NCBI GenBank assembly: GCA_028718125.1
Contig: JAQUMN010000038.1
Span: forward strand, 1-35,276
Origin: Kiritimatiellia bacterium
Lineage (GTDB): Bacteria > Verrucomicrobiota > Kiritimatiellia > JAAZAB01
Direction of reading: 5' to 3'
DNA length: 35,276 nt
How positions within the stretch are numbered: the first letter of the stretch is position 1; the number at the start of each line of letters is the position of its first letter. Below the pieces are notes generated by a model. That model saw only the letters and a list, made by a program, of their open reading frames with translations. It was not told the DNA's origin and ran no database searches. This document shows positions 16,463 to 24,535 of the stretch, one piece after another. The position numbers were made by a program, and so were the translations under genes.

Positions 16463-17472
16463 CGGCAAAAGCAGTAAAAAAAATGGCAAAAGCCATGGGC
16501 GCTGACAAAGTCAGCATTGGTAACATCGAACGCTGGGAAGGCGCGCCGCTCCAAATGGATCCGCGCCAGATCATGCCGGAGGCCCGCTCGGTGATCGCCA
16601 TGGCGTTCCGGGTCATGCGCGGCAGTCTGCGCGGCATTGAGGAGGGCACGTTTTTCAGCAACTATTCCGCCATGGGGTATGGCGGCTTGACATATCTCTA
16701 TATTCCGTTGACCGTCATCAATCTCAGTAAATTCATCGAAGATCATGGATACGAGGCGATCCCCATTGGGCACCAGAGTGACTGGCGTGCCATCGACAAC
16801 GAAGGCAATCTGCGTTCCAAGAAAAGCCGTCCCGTGGCACCCGGCCGACCCGCGCCGGATGTGATGGTCCATTTACGGATTGCCGGTTACCTGTGCGGCC
16901 TGGGTGAAATCGGCTACAGCAAGGTCTTCCTGACTCCCGAATTCGGCCCGCGCCAGCGCATCGGCATTGTGCTCACCGAAGCGGCCCTGGAGCCGGATCC
17001 GATTTACGCGGGACCCTCTCTTTGCAACCGCTGTATGGCATGCGTCAAACACTGTCCGGGGCAGGCCATTAGCGCCGATCAGACAGTGAAAGTGACGTTG
17101 GCCGGCCAGCCCGCCGAATGGGGCCAACTCGACTGTAATGCGTGTCACATCGCTTTTTGCGGCGGCCAGGCGGTGGAGGGCACGCTTGACCCCGAGCACA
17201 CGTACACGGACCCGCTGTATAAAAAAAACATTGCCCCGTCGCCCTGGACTCCTTTTTATCGCAAACCGAGGAATCTATACAACACCGGCCAGGCGATTTG
17301 CGGCGGGCAGGGCTGCGTGCGCGCCTGCATGATCAGTCTTGAAAATCGCGGTGTGTTGACCAATAAATTCCACGAAAAATTCCGCCGCCGCAAACCCTGG
17401 AGCGTGGATTGGGCGATGGAATCAAAGACGGCCGCTCCGCGAAAATCCACCGGCGGCGTGGAGCCGGACTAG
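16456..17472 (+). CDS. QueG/reductive dehalogenase-like 4Fe-4S protein
   Basis: A 338-residue cytoplasmic protein related to epoxyqueuosine reductase and reductive dehalogenase-type Fe-S proteins. The N-terminal half has the ARSVIAMAF strand, and the GLGEIGYSKVFLTPEFGPR segment (149-166) matches the cobamide-enzyme motif region. One standard cluster motif is present at C190/193/196/200. Further cysteines at 227, 230 and 235 and at 282, 287 and 291 could bind a second cluster in a non-standard arrangement. Whether it binds cobalamin is not visible. AAAGGAGT 7 nt before ATG 16456 is an excellent start signal. It overlaps the IclR gene. It is not a canonical QueG, so the substrate is open. Confidence 0.8.
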   Translation: MLTAKAVKKMAKAMGADKVSIGNIERWEGAPLQMDPRQIMPEARSVIAMAFRVMRGSLRGIEEGTFFSNYSAMGYGGLTYLYIPLTVINLSKFIEDHGYEAIPIGHQSDWRAIDNEGNLRSKKSRPVAPGRPAPDVMVHLRIAGYLCGLGEIGYSKVFLTPEFGPRQRIGIVLTEAALEPDPIYAGPSLCNRCMACVKHCPGQAISADQTVKVTLAGQPAEWGQLDCNACHIAFCGGQAVEGTLDPEHTYTDPLYKKNIAPSPWTPFYRKPRNLYNTGQAICGGQGCVRACMISLENRGVLTNKFHEKFRRRKPWSVDWAMESKTAAPRKSTGGVEPD

Positions 17473-17522
17473 GCAAACACCCGCCCTACCAATCTGACAA
17501 TGGTCACAGTCAGAGCCGCACA

Positions 17523-17548
17523 GTCCCGATCGCGAAGCGCATCGGGAC
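17523..17548. repeat. GTCCCGAT/ATCGGGAC hairpin
   Basis: A perfect 8-bp stem (17523-17530, 17541-17548) with CGCGAAGCGC in the loop. A related hairpin with the loop turned around (CGCTTCGC) lies at 26545-26572. It sits after the Fe-S protein gene and may help end that transcript, but no T-run follows. Confidence 0.55.
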
Positions 17549-17654
17549 GGCCAATGGGACGCATGGTTACCCGGTCCGTTACAATAATTACATTTTAGCT
17601 TTGTATATTTTCCGTATTGGGTAGACTAATCGATAGTGATGGGATTTGTTTTGT

Positions 17655-18614
17655 ATGAAATCAACAATTGTTCTAACCGTTGCCGTCACCCTGCTGATCG
17701 GGTGCGGTGCGCCGTTACGCAAGGGAGAGATAGCCATGAGTAATAAAACGCCGCACGTTGTGCGGCATGCTTTGGGGGGCGGCCGCTGGTTCCCGGACGA
17801 TAAGGCGACCCTGGGCAAGATGGTCAATGAATACATCGCCGCCGCCCAGGTGAACCCAGTCAAAGGCCGCATCATTGGCGCCATTTCGCCCCATGCGGGA
17901 TATGTCTATTCCGGACCGATTGCCGGCTATGTGTTCCGCGCCATTCAAGAACAGGCCGCCAAGGGGAATGCTCCGGATACGGTGGTCATCCTGGGCTTCA
18001 GTCATCGCGGCGGATTCCGGGGTGTGGCGCTCATGGATGGCGATGCCATCCGCTCCCCGCTGGGGGAGATGGCGCTCGACAAGGACGCGGCGGCGCTGTT
18101 GGCCAGCAACCGGCCTTCGATTTACCTGGATTATGCGCCGCACAACGGCGAGCATTCGGCCGAAAATCAAATTCCGTTTGTGCAGTCGGTCCTGCCCAAT
18201 GCGCGCCTGGTGGTGGCGTTGATCGGCGATCACGAGCCGAAAACGCTGAACGAGATGGCCGGCGGCCTGGTGGAACTGGCCAAAGCCAAAAAAATCCTGG
18301 TGATCGCCAGCTCCGATATGCTCCACGACCCGGATTATAATTTGGTAACCCGCACCGACCAGGTCAGCCTGAAAAATGTGGCGGCCATGAAGACCCAGGA
18401 ATTGATGGCGCACTGGAGTTACGAAAACCAGATCTTTTGCGGCATGTCGGCCATCGCCGTCATGATGCAGTTCGCGGAGAAACAGGGTTGCCGCGAGGGC
18501 ATCGTGTTGCGCTATCGCAACAGCGGCGACGATCACCCCGAAAGTCGCGGGAACTGGGTCGTGGGCTACGGCGCCGTGGTGTTTCCCCTGCCGGCAGCAT
18601 CCGCCGCCAGGTAA
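17655..18614 (+). CDS. MEMO family protein, predicted lipoprotein
   Basis: A 319-residue protein of the MEMO1/AmmeMemoRadiSam system protein B family, a fold related to extradiol dioxygenases. Conserved family residues are seen at SPHAGYVYSG (H80), GFSHRGG (H117), NGEHSAENQIPF (H167, E170), SSDMLH (D221, H224) and FCGMSAI (C262). The N-terminus MKSTIVLTVAVTLLIGC is a lipoprotein signal with lipobox LIGC (lipidated C17), placing it in the envelope; MEMO proteins are normally cytoplasmic. A second start, ATG 17736 (codon 28), has GGGAGAG before it and would give a cytoplasmic form. No AMMECR1 or AmmeMemoRadiSam radical SAM gene is adjacent. Confidence 0.87.
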   Translation: MKSTIVLTVAVTLLIGCGAPLRKGEIAMSNKTPHVVRHALGGGRWFPDDKATLGKMVNEYIAAAQVNPVKGRIIGAISPHAGYVYSGPIAGYVFRAIQEQAAKGNAPDTVVILGFSHRGGFRGVALMDGDAIRSPLGEMALDKDAAALLASNRPSIYLDYAPHNGEHSAENQIPFVQSVLPNARLVVALIGDHEPKTLNEMAGGLVELAKAKKILVIASSDMLHDPDYNLVTRTDQVSLKNVAAMKTQELMAHWSYENQIFCGMSAIAVMMQFAEKQGCREGIVLRYRNSGDDHPESRGNWVVGYGAVVFPLPAASAAR

Positions 18615-19223
18615 TTATTGGCTTTCGCCGATCAACTTGGCCACCGCTCCGGCTAATTGCCGGTATCCCCTGGCATTGGGGTGGACATAGTCGCTCTTCA
18701 ACGACGCCTTCGACAGGATCTCAGGAATCACCTCCGTATTGCACGGAATACGACATTGGCGGGCGATATCCCGGTAAAGGGCCGGCGCTTTAAGGCGCAG
18801 GCCCGGCCGGGGAACGCCCAGCATAATAACGTCGGTGCCGTTATTTCGGATGACATCGACCATGGCCTTAAGGTTCCGGGCCAGTTCGAGTTCGCTCCTC
18901 TTTTGCAGTATGTCGTTGCCTCCGTGGCACAGAATGACGAGGTTGGGCGCGAGGGTCTGCAGGGTGCCGGGGAGTCGTTTCAGGCCATCGGACGAGATCT
19001 CGCCGGATACGCCGGCGTTCACAACCTTGTATCCCGTGATGGCGGCAAGCACCGAGGGATAACTTTCCGATGTGGATACGCCTTCCCCCGAAGTGAGGCT
19101 GTCGCCATAGGCCACGATCACAGCGTCCCGGGATAATTTTCTGATCACCGGATCCACGCCGCCGCACCCGCACAGGCCCGCCACCAGGAGACCGGCGAGT
19201 ATGGAACTCAATGCCGTTTTCAT
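18615..19223 (-). CDS. SGNH/GDSL hydrolase, predicted lipoprotein
   Basis: A 202-residue esterase or lipase of the SGNH superfamily, similar to arylesterase/lysophospholipase TesA-type enzymes. The signal peptide ends in the lipobox LCGC (C20). The catalytic Ser42 lies in YGDSLTSGEG, block II glycine near 71-74 (NAGVSGE), block III Asn103 in HGGND, and D178/H181 in SDYVHPN. All catalytic residues are present, so it should be active in the envelope. GGGGGAAG lies about 8-10 nt before the ATG. It is downstream of ygiQ on the same strand (18-nt gap) and convergent with the MEMO gene, the two stop codons touching. Confidence 0.92.
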   Translation of the reverse strand: MKTALSSILAGLLVAGLCGCGGVDPVIRKLSRDAVIVAYGDSLTSGEGVSTSESYPSVLAAITGYKVVNAGVSGEISSDGLKRLPGTLQTLAPNLVILCHGGNDILQKRSELELARNLKAMVDVIRNNGTDVIMLGVPRPGLRLKAPALYRDIARQCRIPCNTEVIPEILSKASLKSDYVHPNARGYRQLAGAVAKLIGESQ

Positions 19224-19241
19224 GGTTTAAGCTTCCCCCCT

Positions 19242-21026
19242 TTACTCCGGCGGCACAAGGCAATTTTTCCCGCGGCCGATCAGATCCGAACGGCCGGCGG
19301 CGCGGAGGGCCTCACGGGCTTTGCGGTGGAATTCCGGTTTGTGACACAGGAGCAGGGCGCGCTGCAGGGCCTTTTCGCGGTCGGTGCGCGCCACGTAAAC
19401 GGGCTGGAGCGTTTCGGGATCGAGCGCGGTGTAATACATGGCGGCGGCCATGGTCATCGGCGCAGGATAAAAATCCTGCACCTGTTCCGGATGAATACGC
19501 GCCTGATGCAGAACCTCCGCCAACTCCACCATATCGGTTAACGTACATCCGGGATGGCCGCTGATGAAATATTCCACCACGTCATGGACCTGGCCGGCGG
19601 CGCGGCACAGTTCACGAAAGCGCCGGATGAACCGCAGGTAAACGGATGCCTGAGGCTTGCGCATGGAGCGCAAAACGCGCCCGGCAATGTGCTCGGGGGC
19701 AATCTTGAGTCGCCCGCCGATATGGTGCGCAATCAATTCCTTAAGCCAGGTTTCGTCTTTATCCGCCAGGGCCAGGTCATACCGGATGCCGCTGGATACA
19801 AACACGTGTTTGACGCCCGGGACATGGCGGGCCGCCTGGAGCAGTTTAGTAAAAGCGGCCTGGTCGACTTGCAGATTCGGGCACAAAGCGGGATATACGC
19901 AACTCCGGCGGCAACAGTTGGCGCGACCTCGACGGCACCCGGTGGCGTACATGTTGGCGGTAGGCCCTCCCAGGTCGCTAATAACACCGTGGAAATCAGG
20001 GGCGCGGGTCATACGCTCGATTTCACTCAAAACATTTTCCTGACTGCGCGAGCTGATGATTGTCCCCTGGTGCGCGCCGATGGCGCAAAACGCACAGCCG
20101 CCATAGCATCCGCGGTGGATGGTGATGGAATCCTTGATCATGTCATAGGCCGGGATCCGGTCCTGGCCATAACTCGGGTGTGGCCGACGCGTGAAGGGCA
20201 GGGCATAGATTATGTCCATTTCGCCGGTGGTCAACGACGGCGCCGGCGGATGCACCACGAGCCAGCGGTCACCGTAGGCCTGCGCCAGTGAATGGCCGGA
20301 TTGAGGATCGGTTTCGGCTTCGATGAGGTTGGCCATCTCCATAAACGCATTCCGGCCGGCGCCGCTGGGGTCGGCCACTGCCTCATAAGCAGGCAATATT
20401 TTAAATGCGGACGGGTTGGTTAACGTGGAACGTATTTCTGCCGTGCCCTTGATGTTTTGCCAGGCCAGGCCTTTTTGCGCGCGCAGGACCAGCTCGGTCA
20501 GCGCTTGTTCCGCCATGCCACAAACAATTAAATCCGCTTTGGCATCGAAGAGTAAAGAGCGCCGGACCCGGTCGGTCCAATAATCATAATAGGCGAACCG
20601 GCGCAGGGACGCTTCCACTCCGCCCAGCACAACGGGCACACCCTTGAAAGCGTGGCGGGCGCACGCGGTGTAGACGATCGAGGCGTTGCGGGGTCGACGC
20701 CCCGCACGCCCGCCGGGCGAGTAGGGATCGTCCCGGCGCAGTTTGCGCATGACGGTCAGGTTGGCCAGTTCGCTGTCGAGGTTCCCGGCCGTGACTCCCC
20801 AGAACAGGCGCGGTTTACCAAGTATGCGGAAGGTTTCGATGCGTTGCGGGTCCGGCTGGGCAATAATCCCAACCCGGCAACCCAAGTATTCCAGCCAGCG
20901 GCCTACGAGCGCCACGCCGAAAGAAGGATGATCCACATAGGCATCTCCCGTGATGAGCACGATATCGCACGCATCCCAGCCGCGCTGGTCCATTTCCTTG
21001 CGGCTCATGGGCAGTGGTAAATCCAT
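19242..21026 (-). CDS. YgiQ family radical SAM protein
   Basis: A 594-residue UPF0313/YgiQ protein, whose reaction is unknown. The N-terminal region (1-290) shows the family sequence PMSRKEMDQRGWDACDI, then TGDAYVDHPSFG and VVLGGVEASLRRFAYYDYW. The radical SAM motif is C307-x3-C311-x2-C314 (CYGGCAFC), followed by the GAHQG segment. A cysteine-rich stretch (CRRGRANCCRRSC) and the C-terminal QDFYPAPMTMAAAMYYT block complete the family signature. The start ATG 21026 is chosen by comparison with E. coli YgiQ; no ribosome binding site is apparent. Probably cotranscribed with the SGNH gene. Confidence 0.94.
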   Translation of the reverse strand: MDLPLPMSRKEMDQRGWDACDIVLITGDAYVDHPSFGVALVGRWLEYLGCRVGIIAQPDPQRIETFRILGKPRLFWGVTAGNLDSELANLTVMRKLRRDDPYSPGGRAGRRPRNASIVYTACARHAFKGVPVVLGGVEASLRRFAYYDYWTDRVRRSLLFDAKADLIVCGMAEQALTELVLRAQKGLAWQNIKGTAEIRSTLTNPSAFKILPAYEAVADPSGAGRNAFMEMANLIEAETDPQSGHSLAQAYGDRWLVVHPPAPSLTTGEMDIIYALPFTRRPHPSYGQDRIPAYDMIKDSITIHRGCYGGCAFCAIGAHQGTIISSRSQENVLSEIERMTRAPDFHGVISDLGGPTANMYATGCRRGRANCCRRSCVYPALCPNLQVDQAAFTKLLQAARHVPGVKHVFVSSGIRYDLALADKDETWLKELIAHHIGGRLKIAPEHIAGRVLRSMRKPQASVYLRFIRRFRELCRAAGQVHDVVEYFISGHPGCTLTDMVELAEVLHQARIHPEQVQDFYPAPMTMAAAMYYTALDPETLQPVYVARTDREKALQRALLLCHKPEFHRKAREALRAAGRSDLIGRGKNCLVPPE

Positions 21027-21049
21027 GGCTAAGCGTGAAACGGTCAACG

Positions 21050-21190
21050 GTTGATGGCTGCTGTGTATGGGAGTGATGAAGTATGGGTGTATGGGAGTTT
21101 TTTCTGACGCCCACACTCCGTTACTCCACTACTCCCGAACTGTCTGGCGTCCGTCATCTGGCATCAGGCGTCTGGCGTCTGGCGTCCACA
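21050..21190. repeat. Degenerate short tandem-type repeats
   Basis: The gap before ygiQ is made of word repeats: TATGGGAGTGATGAAGTATG-type units (about 21065-21100), facing ACTCC units (about 21114-21137), and then GTCTGGCGTC units repeated about four times (21140-21190). The last block extends into the coding end of the DUF362 gene. Such wordy repeats recur in other gaps of this window with different words. Confidence 0.75.
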
Positions 21191-22491
21191 GGCATCGTAT
21201 GCCTACGGCGCGCTGAAAATTCCGGCGCTTCCTTGATACATTCGGCCAGAATTTGCATGGCTTGGACGTAATGGCGCTTGCTTTCGCGCTTATGCTGCAG
21301 GTCAAGAGCCGACGGCGCCGGTCCTACCTCCGTCCAGCCGGGTGCCGTCAGGTTATCGGGTGGGATTGCCATCTGGTCCCAGTTGTAGAACAGCCGGCCC
21401 CAATCGCTTTGCGTGGCTTTTTGGAGCAAGGCCCGGTGGGAGGGGTACCAGAAAAAGTCGTGATACAGCACGCTGGCAATATACGCCCAGGGTGCCAGCA
21501 CGGTCCTCAACGACCATTCCAGGGGCTTTTTCAACGGTCCCCAATAAATTTTGTGTTGCATGCGGCTGGCAAAGGTCATCTTCTGGAATGGGCCCGCGAA
21601 ATGCCAGTTTTCGTTGGCCGCCTCGGTATCACCTACAATCTGGATGTCGCGCGGATCGCCGCATCCCAGCCCCTGCTCGTGGGCCAAGCGGATGAATTTG
21701 ACATCGCGCAAGGGATCGAAGCCCATCAGCTTGGCCGCCACCGCGTCAATGGCCACCTGGTCGGCCGAGGCCAGGATGACGTTCTTGGTATAGGGAATCA
21801 TGCAACGCGGGCCGGGACCGTCGCCGGCAAAAGTGCCGTCCATGACGGCAAAAACGCCGCTGTGGATTTTTTTCTGGATCCTCAGCAAGTCCACCAGGGT
21901 CTCATGAATCACCGGGTGGGTCCAGTGGCGCCGCTCGTTAAGCAGCCCGCCAAACGCGTTTTTCATGGCGCCCGTGGTCGTGGTGAACACGTGGGTTTTT
22001 ATCGTCGGCAAATGAATGATGTTCTCGCCGATGAAACGCTTCGGGATCAAAAACCCGTTCGGATAAACCTGGTTCAGGCACAGAAACTTATCCGCCAGGT
22101 CGCCTACGGCGTCGCGGATATGAATCCATTCAACGTCGGGCTCATACAGGTGCACATTCTGGAGACCGTGGGCCTGGATGACGTTCGACTGCTTGTTTTC
22201 CCGCTCGCCCAGGCGGGAATCAATGACTACCGTACGATTATGGCAGGCATGAATTTTAGCGGAATCATAGCCGTCCTGCTTCAAGGCGCGAATGACTCCG
22301 TCCAGTTGCCAGGGCGTCGTGGAACAAGCCGGGAAGAAAAAATGCCAGCTTATGTTGATCTTGAGCGCCGTTTCGCGGTCCTTCGGCAAAACAGCTTGGT
22401 AGCCGACCAAGTTCAGCAGGCGGTGATAATCCCGCAGGACAGTGGCCGGCGTCGTCCGTAAAATGGCAACCGTGGCTTTCTGTGTATTCAT
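21154..22491 (-). CDS. DUF362 domain protein without Fe-S domain
   Basis: A 445-residue protein of the DUF362 family (VLPKDRETALKINISWHFF, LPTIKTHVFTTTTGAMKNAF, and the VMDGTFAGDGPGPR segment). Unlike the protein at 6711-7850 it has no ferredoxin motifs; instead it has a 120-residue C-terminal extension rich in Trp and Tyr (WGPLKKPLEWSLRT). The function is unknown. ATG 22491 (MNTQKATVAIL) is preferred over 22503. The last residues, VDARRQTPDAR, are encoded by GACGCCAGAC-type repeats, so the original C-terminus may have been overwritten. It follows the EamA gene on the same strand and precedes ygiQ. Confidence 0.85.
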   Translation of the reverse strand: MNTQKATVAILRTTPATVLRDYHRLLNLVGYQAVLPKDRETALKINISWHFFFPACSTTPWQLDGVIRALKQDGYDSAKIHACHNRTVVIDSRLGERENKQSNVIQAHGLQNVHLYEPDVEWIHIRDAVGDLADKFLCLNQVYPNGFLIPKRFIGENIIHLPTIKTHVFTTTTGAMKNAFGGLLNERRHWTHPVIHETLVDLLRIQKKIHSGVFAVMDGTFAGDGPGPRCMIPYTKNVILASADQVAIDAVAAKLMGFDPLRDVKFIRLAHEQGLGCGDPRDIQIVGDTEAANENWHFAGPFQKMTFASRMQHKIYWGPLKKPLEWSLRTVLAPWAYIASVLYHDFFWYPSHRALLQKATQSDWGRLFYNWDQMAIPPDNLTAPGWTEVGPAPSALDLQHKRESKRHYVQAMQILAECIKEAPEFSARRRHTMPVDARRQTPDAR

Positions 22492-22585
22492 TGGTTGAAT
22501 CATATCAGGAATCTGGCAGCAACTTCAACTCCCGAATAGCCATGCCGATAATAAAGCGTCTGAAACAAATCCGTGGAAGACCCAA

Positions 22586-23506
22586 TCAGGTTTCCTTGGC
22601 GGAAAGATTTCTTCGCAGCATCCAATGGACGCCAATAAAAACGAGCACGGCGCCGGCCACAAACCAGCCGTTCAGTTTTTCTTTTAAACAGAGCAGCGAC
22701 CCGCCCATCGCCAGAATGCATGAAACATAACCCATGGAACCGAGCCGGCCGGCGTCCAGATATTTCAGTGACACCAGCCACAATATATTTGCCAGTCCGG
22801 ATACGATGATGCCCGCATATAACGCATAAAGCCAGAATCGCCAATTGGTGAAATACTGCCAGGGCCATGGGAAGAACAGCGAGCAGACAAACAGAACAGC
22901 CGTGCCGAGCAACATGGAGGCTGTGCCGGAGACCAGTCCTCCTGATTTGTCGGCCATTTTTTGACCAAGTACGGTAAAAATTGCCCAGCAGAAAGCCGAG
23001 CCGCAGGCCAGCGCATCGCCCATCCAGCTGGCGCCGGACATAAAAATATCGCCTTGGCTCCGGCTGACGATAGCGGTCAAAATCCCGGCAAAACCGGTAA
23101 TCATTCCGATCCATTTCCCCTTGCTCATCGGCTCGCGCATAAAAACGCAAGCCAGCACCACGGTGAGGATAGGGGATGTGTTCGCAAACAGGCTGCTGCG
23201 CGACGCGGTCGTATATTTCAACGACGCCATCAGTAAGAGTCCCTCGCCGACAATTCCGCTCAGCGCCAGACCCATCATCGGCCAGAACCGGCTCGTCAGG
23301 GCGGTGCGCAAGGCTTTCCCCTGTCCGGTGCAGGCGACCGCCAGCACAAAAAAGGGCACGGCTATCACAAAACGGATGAAAGTAAACACGACCGGATCGA
23401 CATCATATTGACCGAAAACCAGCCGTCCGACTATATAAAAACTGGCGAAAACCAGCGAAGCTGCCAAACCGTAGAAAAAGCCGAACCATTCTTTTCCTTG
23501 AAACAT
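22586..23506 (-). CDS. EamA/DMT family transporter
   Basis: A 306-residue inner-membrane protein of the drug/metabolite transporter superfamily with two EamA repeats and about ten hydrophobic helices. The first repeat starts FFYGLAASLVFASFYIVGRL and the second SWMGDALACGSAFCWAIFT. The repeat ends show the usual (F/Y)REPMSKGKWIG and LKEKLNGWFVAGAVLV segments. The substrate cannot be predicted from this family. It is probably the first gene of a minus-strand series EamA, DUF362, ygiQ, SGNH, with gaps of 94, 127 and 18 nt. Confidence 0.9.
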   Translation of the reverse strand: MFQGKEWFGFFYGLAASLVFASFYIVGRLVFGQYDVDPVVFTFIRFVIAVPFFVLAVACTGQGKALRTALTSRFWPMMGLALSGIVGEGLLLMASLKYTTASRSSLFANTSPILTVVLACVFMREPMSKGKWIGMITGFAGILTAIVSRSQGDIFMSGASWMGDALACGSAFCWAIFTVLGQKMADKSGGLVSGTASMLLGTAVLFVCSLFFPWPWQYFTNWRFWLYALYAGIIVSGLANILWLVSLKYLDAGRLGSMGYVSCILAMGGSLLCLKEKLNGWFVAGAVLVFIGVHWMLRRNLSAKET

Positions 23507-23756
23507 GGCTTAAACCCGGGTTGAAGCAGTTGAAACAGCAGATTAAGATTCCCTTTTTTTATTGTCGGCAACTCTATCGAAGCAGCGGGAGCGAGACAAG
23601 ATGTTTTTAAACGTGAAAACCGACGCAGCTTTGTGCTAGAGTCCAACAAATCAAGGCCATAAAATATTTTTTTGCGGCAGGCGGCGCCGCAGGCCATGCC
23701 GGTAACGTTACCGCACTGCGGACAGATGCCGAAGAACTTCATTTTGGTCAGGCAGC

Positions 23757-24521
23757 ATGTTACAGAACACGTTTTTACATATATGCGGCATCGGGCTGGT
23801 TCGCGAGCGGCGCCTCTGGAATGCCGGCATCCGGACTTGGGCCGATTGCCTGGCGGCCGAAGCGGATTTACCCGGGCTGGTTTCCGGCGCGGCACGCGTG
23901 CGGGAGCAGGTAGAGCAATCCCTTCAGGCGTATCGCGAGGCGGCCTGGACTTTTTTTGAAAAGCGCCTGCCGTCCGACCATAAATGGCGGGCTTTCGGCG
24001 ATTTCCGGGACCGAACCCTTTACCTGGATATTGAAACCACGGGCCTGACCTGTGACGATTCCATCACGATCATTGGTATGTACAACGGCCGTGAAACCAA
24101 AACCTTTGTTCTTGACCGTAATCTGCGGGAGGCCATCGAAGAAATCGACCGCTATCCCATCATGGTAACGTACAACGGCGCTTGTTTCGATATCCCGATG
24201 ATCCAGCGCCAATTTGCGACAGCTTGCCGGAATCATATCCATATTGATCTGCGGTATCCGTTGCGCCGGCTGGGATATTCCGGCGGCTTGAAGGGTGTTG
24301 AGCGGGCGATGGGCATTCAACGCAGTGAGGCCACGCGTGGCCTTGACGGCCGGGATGCCGTGCGATTGTGGCAGACCTACTTGAGCGGCAGCCAGGAAGC
24401 TTTGGATCTGCTGGTGGCCTACAACGCGGAAGACGTCCGCAACCTGAAACCATTGATGGAATTTGTCTATCAAACTTGCTATTCTGATCTGGATCTCACA
24501 ACGCGAAAAGCCTGTGGCTAA
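23757..24521 (+). CDS. YprB-like ribonuclease H-fold exonuclease
   Basis: A 254-residue protein. Residues 1-25 match the helix-hairpin-helix-like opening of the YprB family (TFLHICGIGLVRERRLWNAG). Residues 85-250 are a DnaQ-like 3'-5' exonuclease: ExoI motif YLDIETTGL, ExoII VTYNGACFDIPMI, and ExoIII YNAEDVRNL. All acidic residues expected for metal binding are present, so it should be an active nuclease; the natural substrate is unknown. It lies 14 nt upstream of folD on the same strand and is probably cotranscribed. Confidence 0.88.
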   Translation: MLQNTFLHICGIGLVRERRLWNAGIRTWADCLAAEADLPGLVSGAARVREQVEQSLQAYREAAWTFFEKRLPSDHKWRAFGDFRDRTLYLDIETTGLTCDDSITIIGMYNGRETKTFVLDRNLREAIEEIDRYPIMVTYNGACFDIPMIQRQFATACRNHIHIDLRYPLRRLGYSGGLKGVERAMGIQRSEATRGLDGRDAVRLWQTYLSGSQEALDLLVAYNAEDVRNLKPLMEFVYQTCYSDLDLTTRKACG

Positions 24522-24535
24522 ACAATCAGGGATAT

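Noticed and set aside
17655..18614. Complete AmmeMemoRadiSam system
   Set aside because: Only the MEMO-like component is present; the nearby radical SAM gene is a YgiQ protein, not the partner radical SAM enzyme, and no AMMECR1 domain is seen.
21253..22461. Plus-strand open frame of 402 codons opposite the second DUF362 gene
   Set aside because: Antisense shadow of a recognisable gene, no family resemblance.
23431..23742. Minus-strand 103-codon frame beginning MKFFGICPQCGN
   Set aside because: It has a zinc-ribbon-like start but no ribosome binding site, overlaps the EamA gene in another frame and becomes featureless after 35 residues; noted only as a low-level finding.
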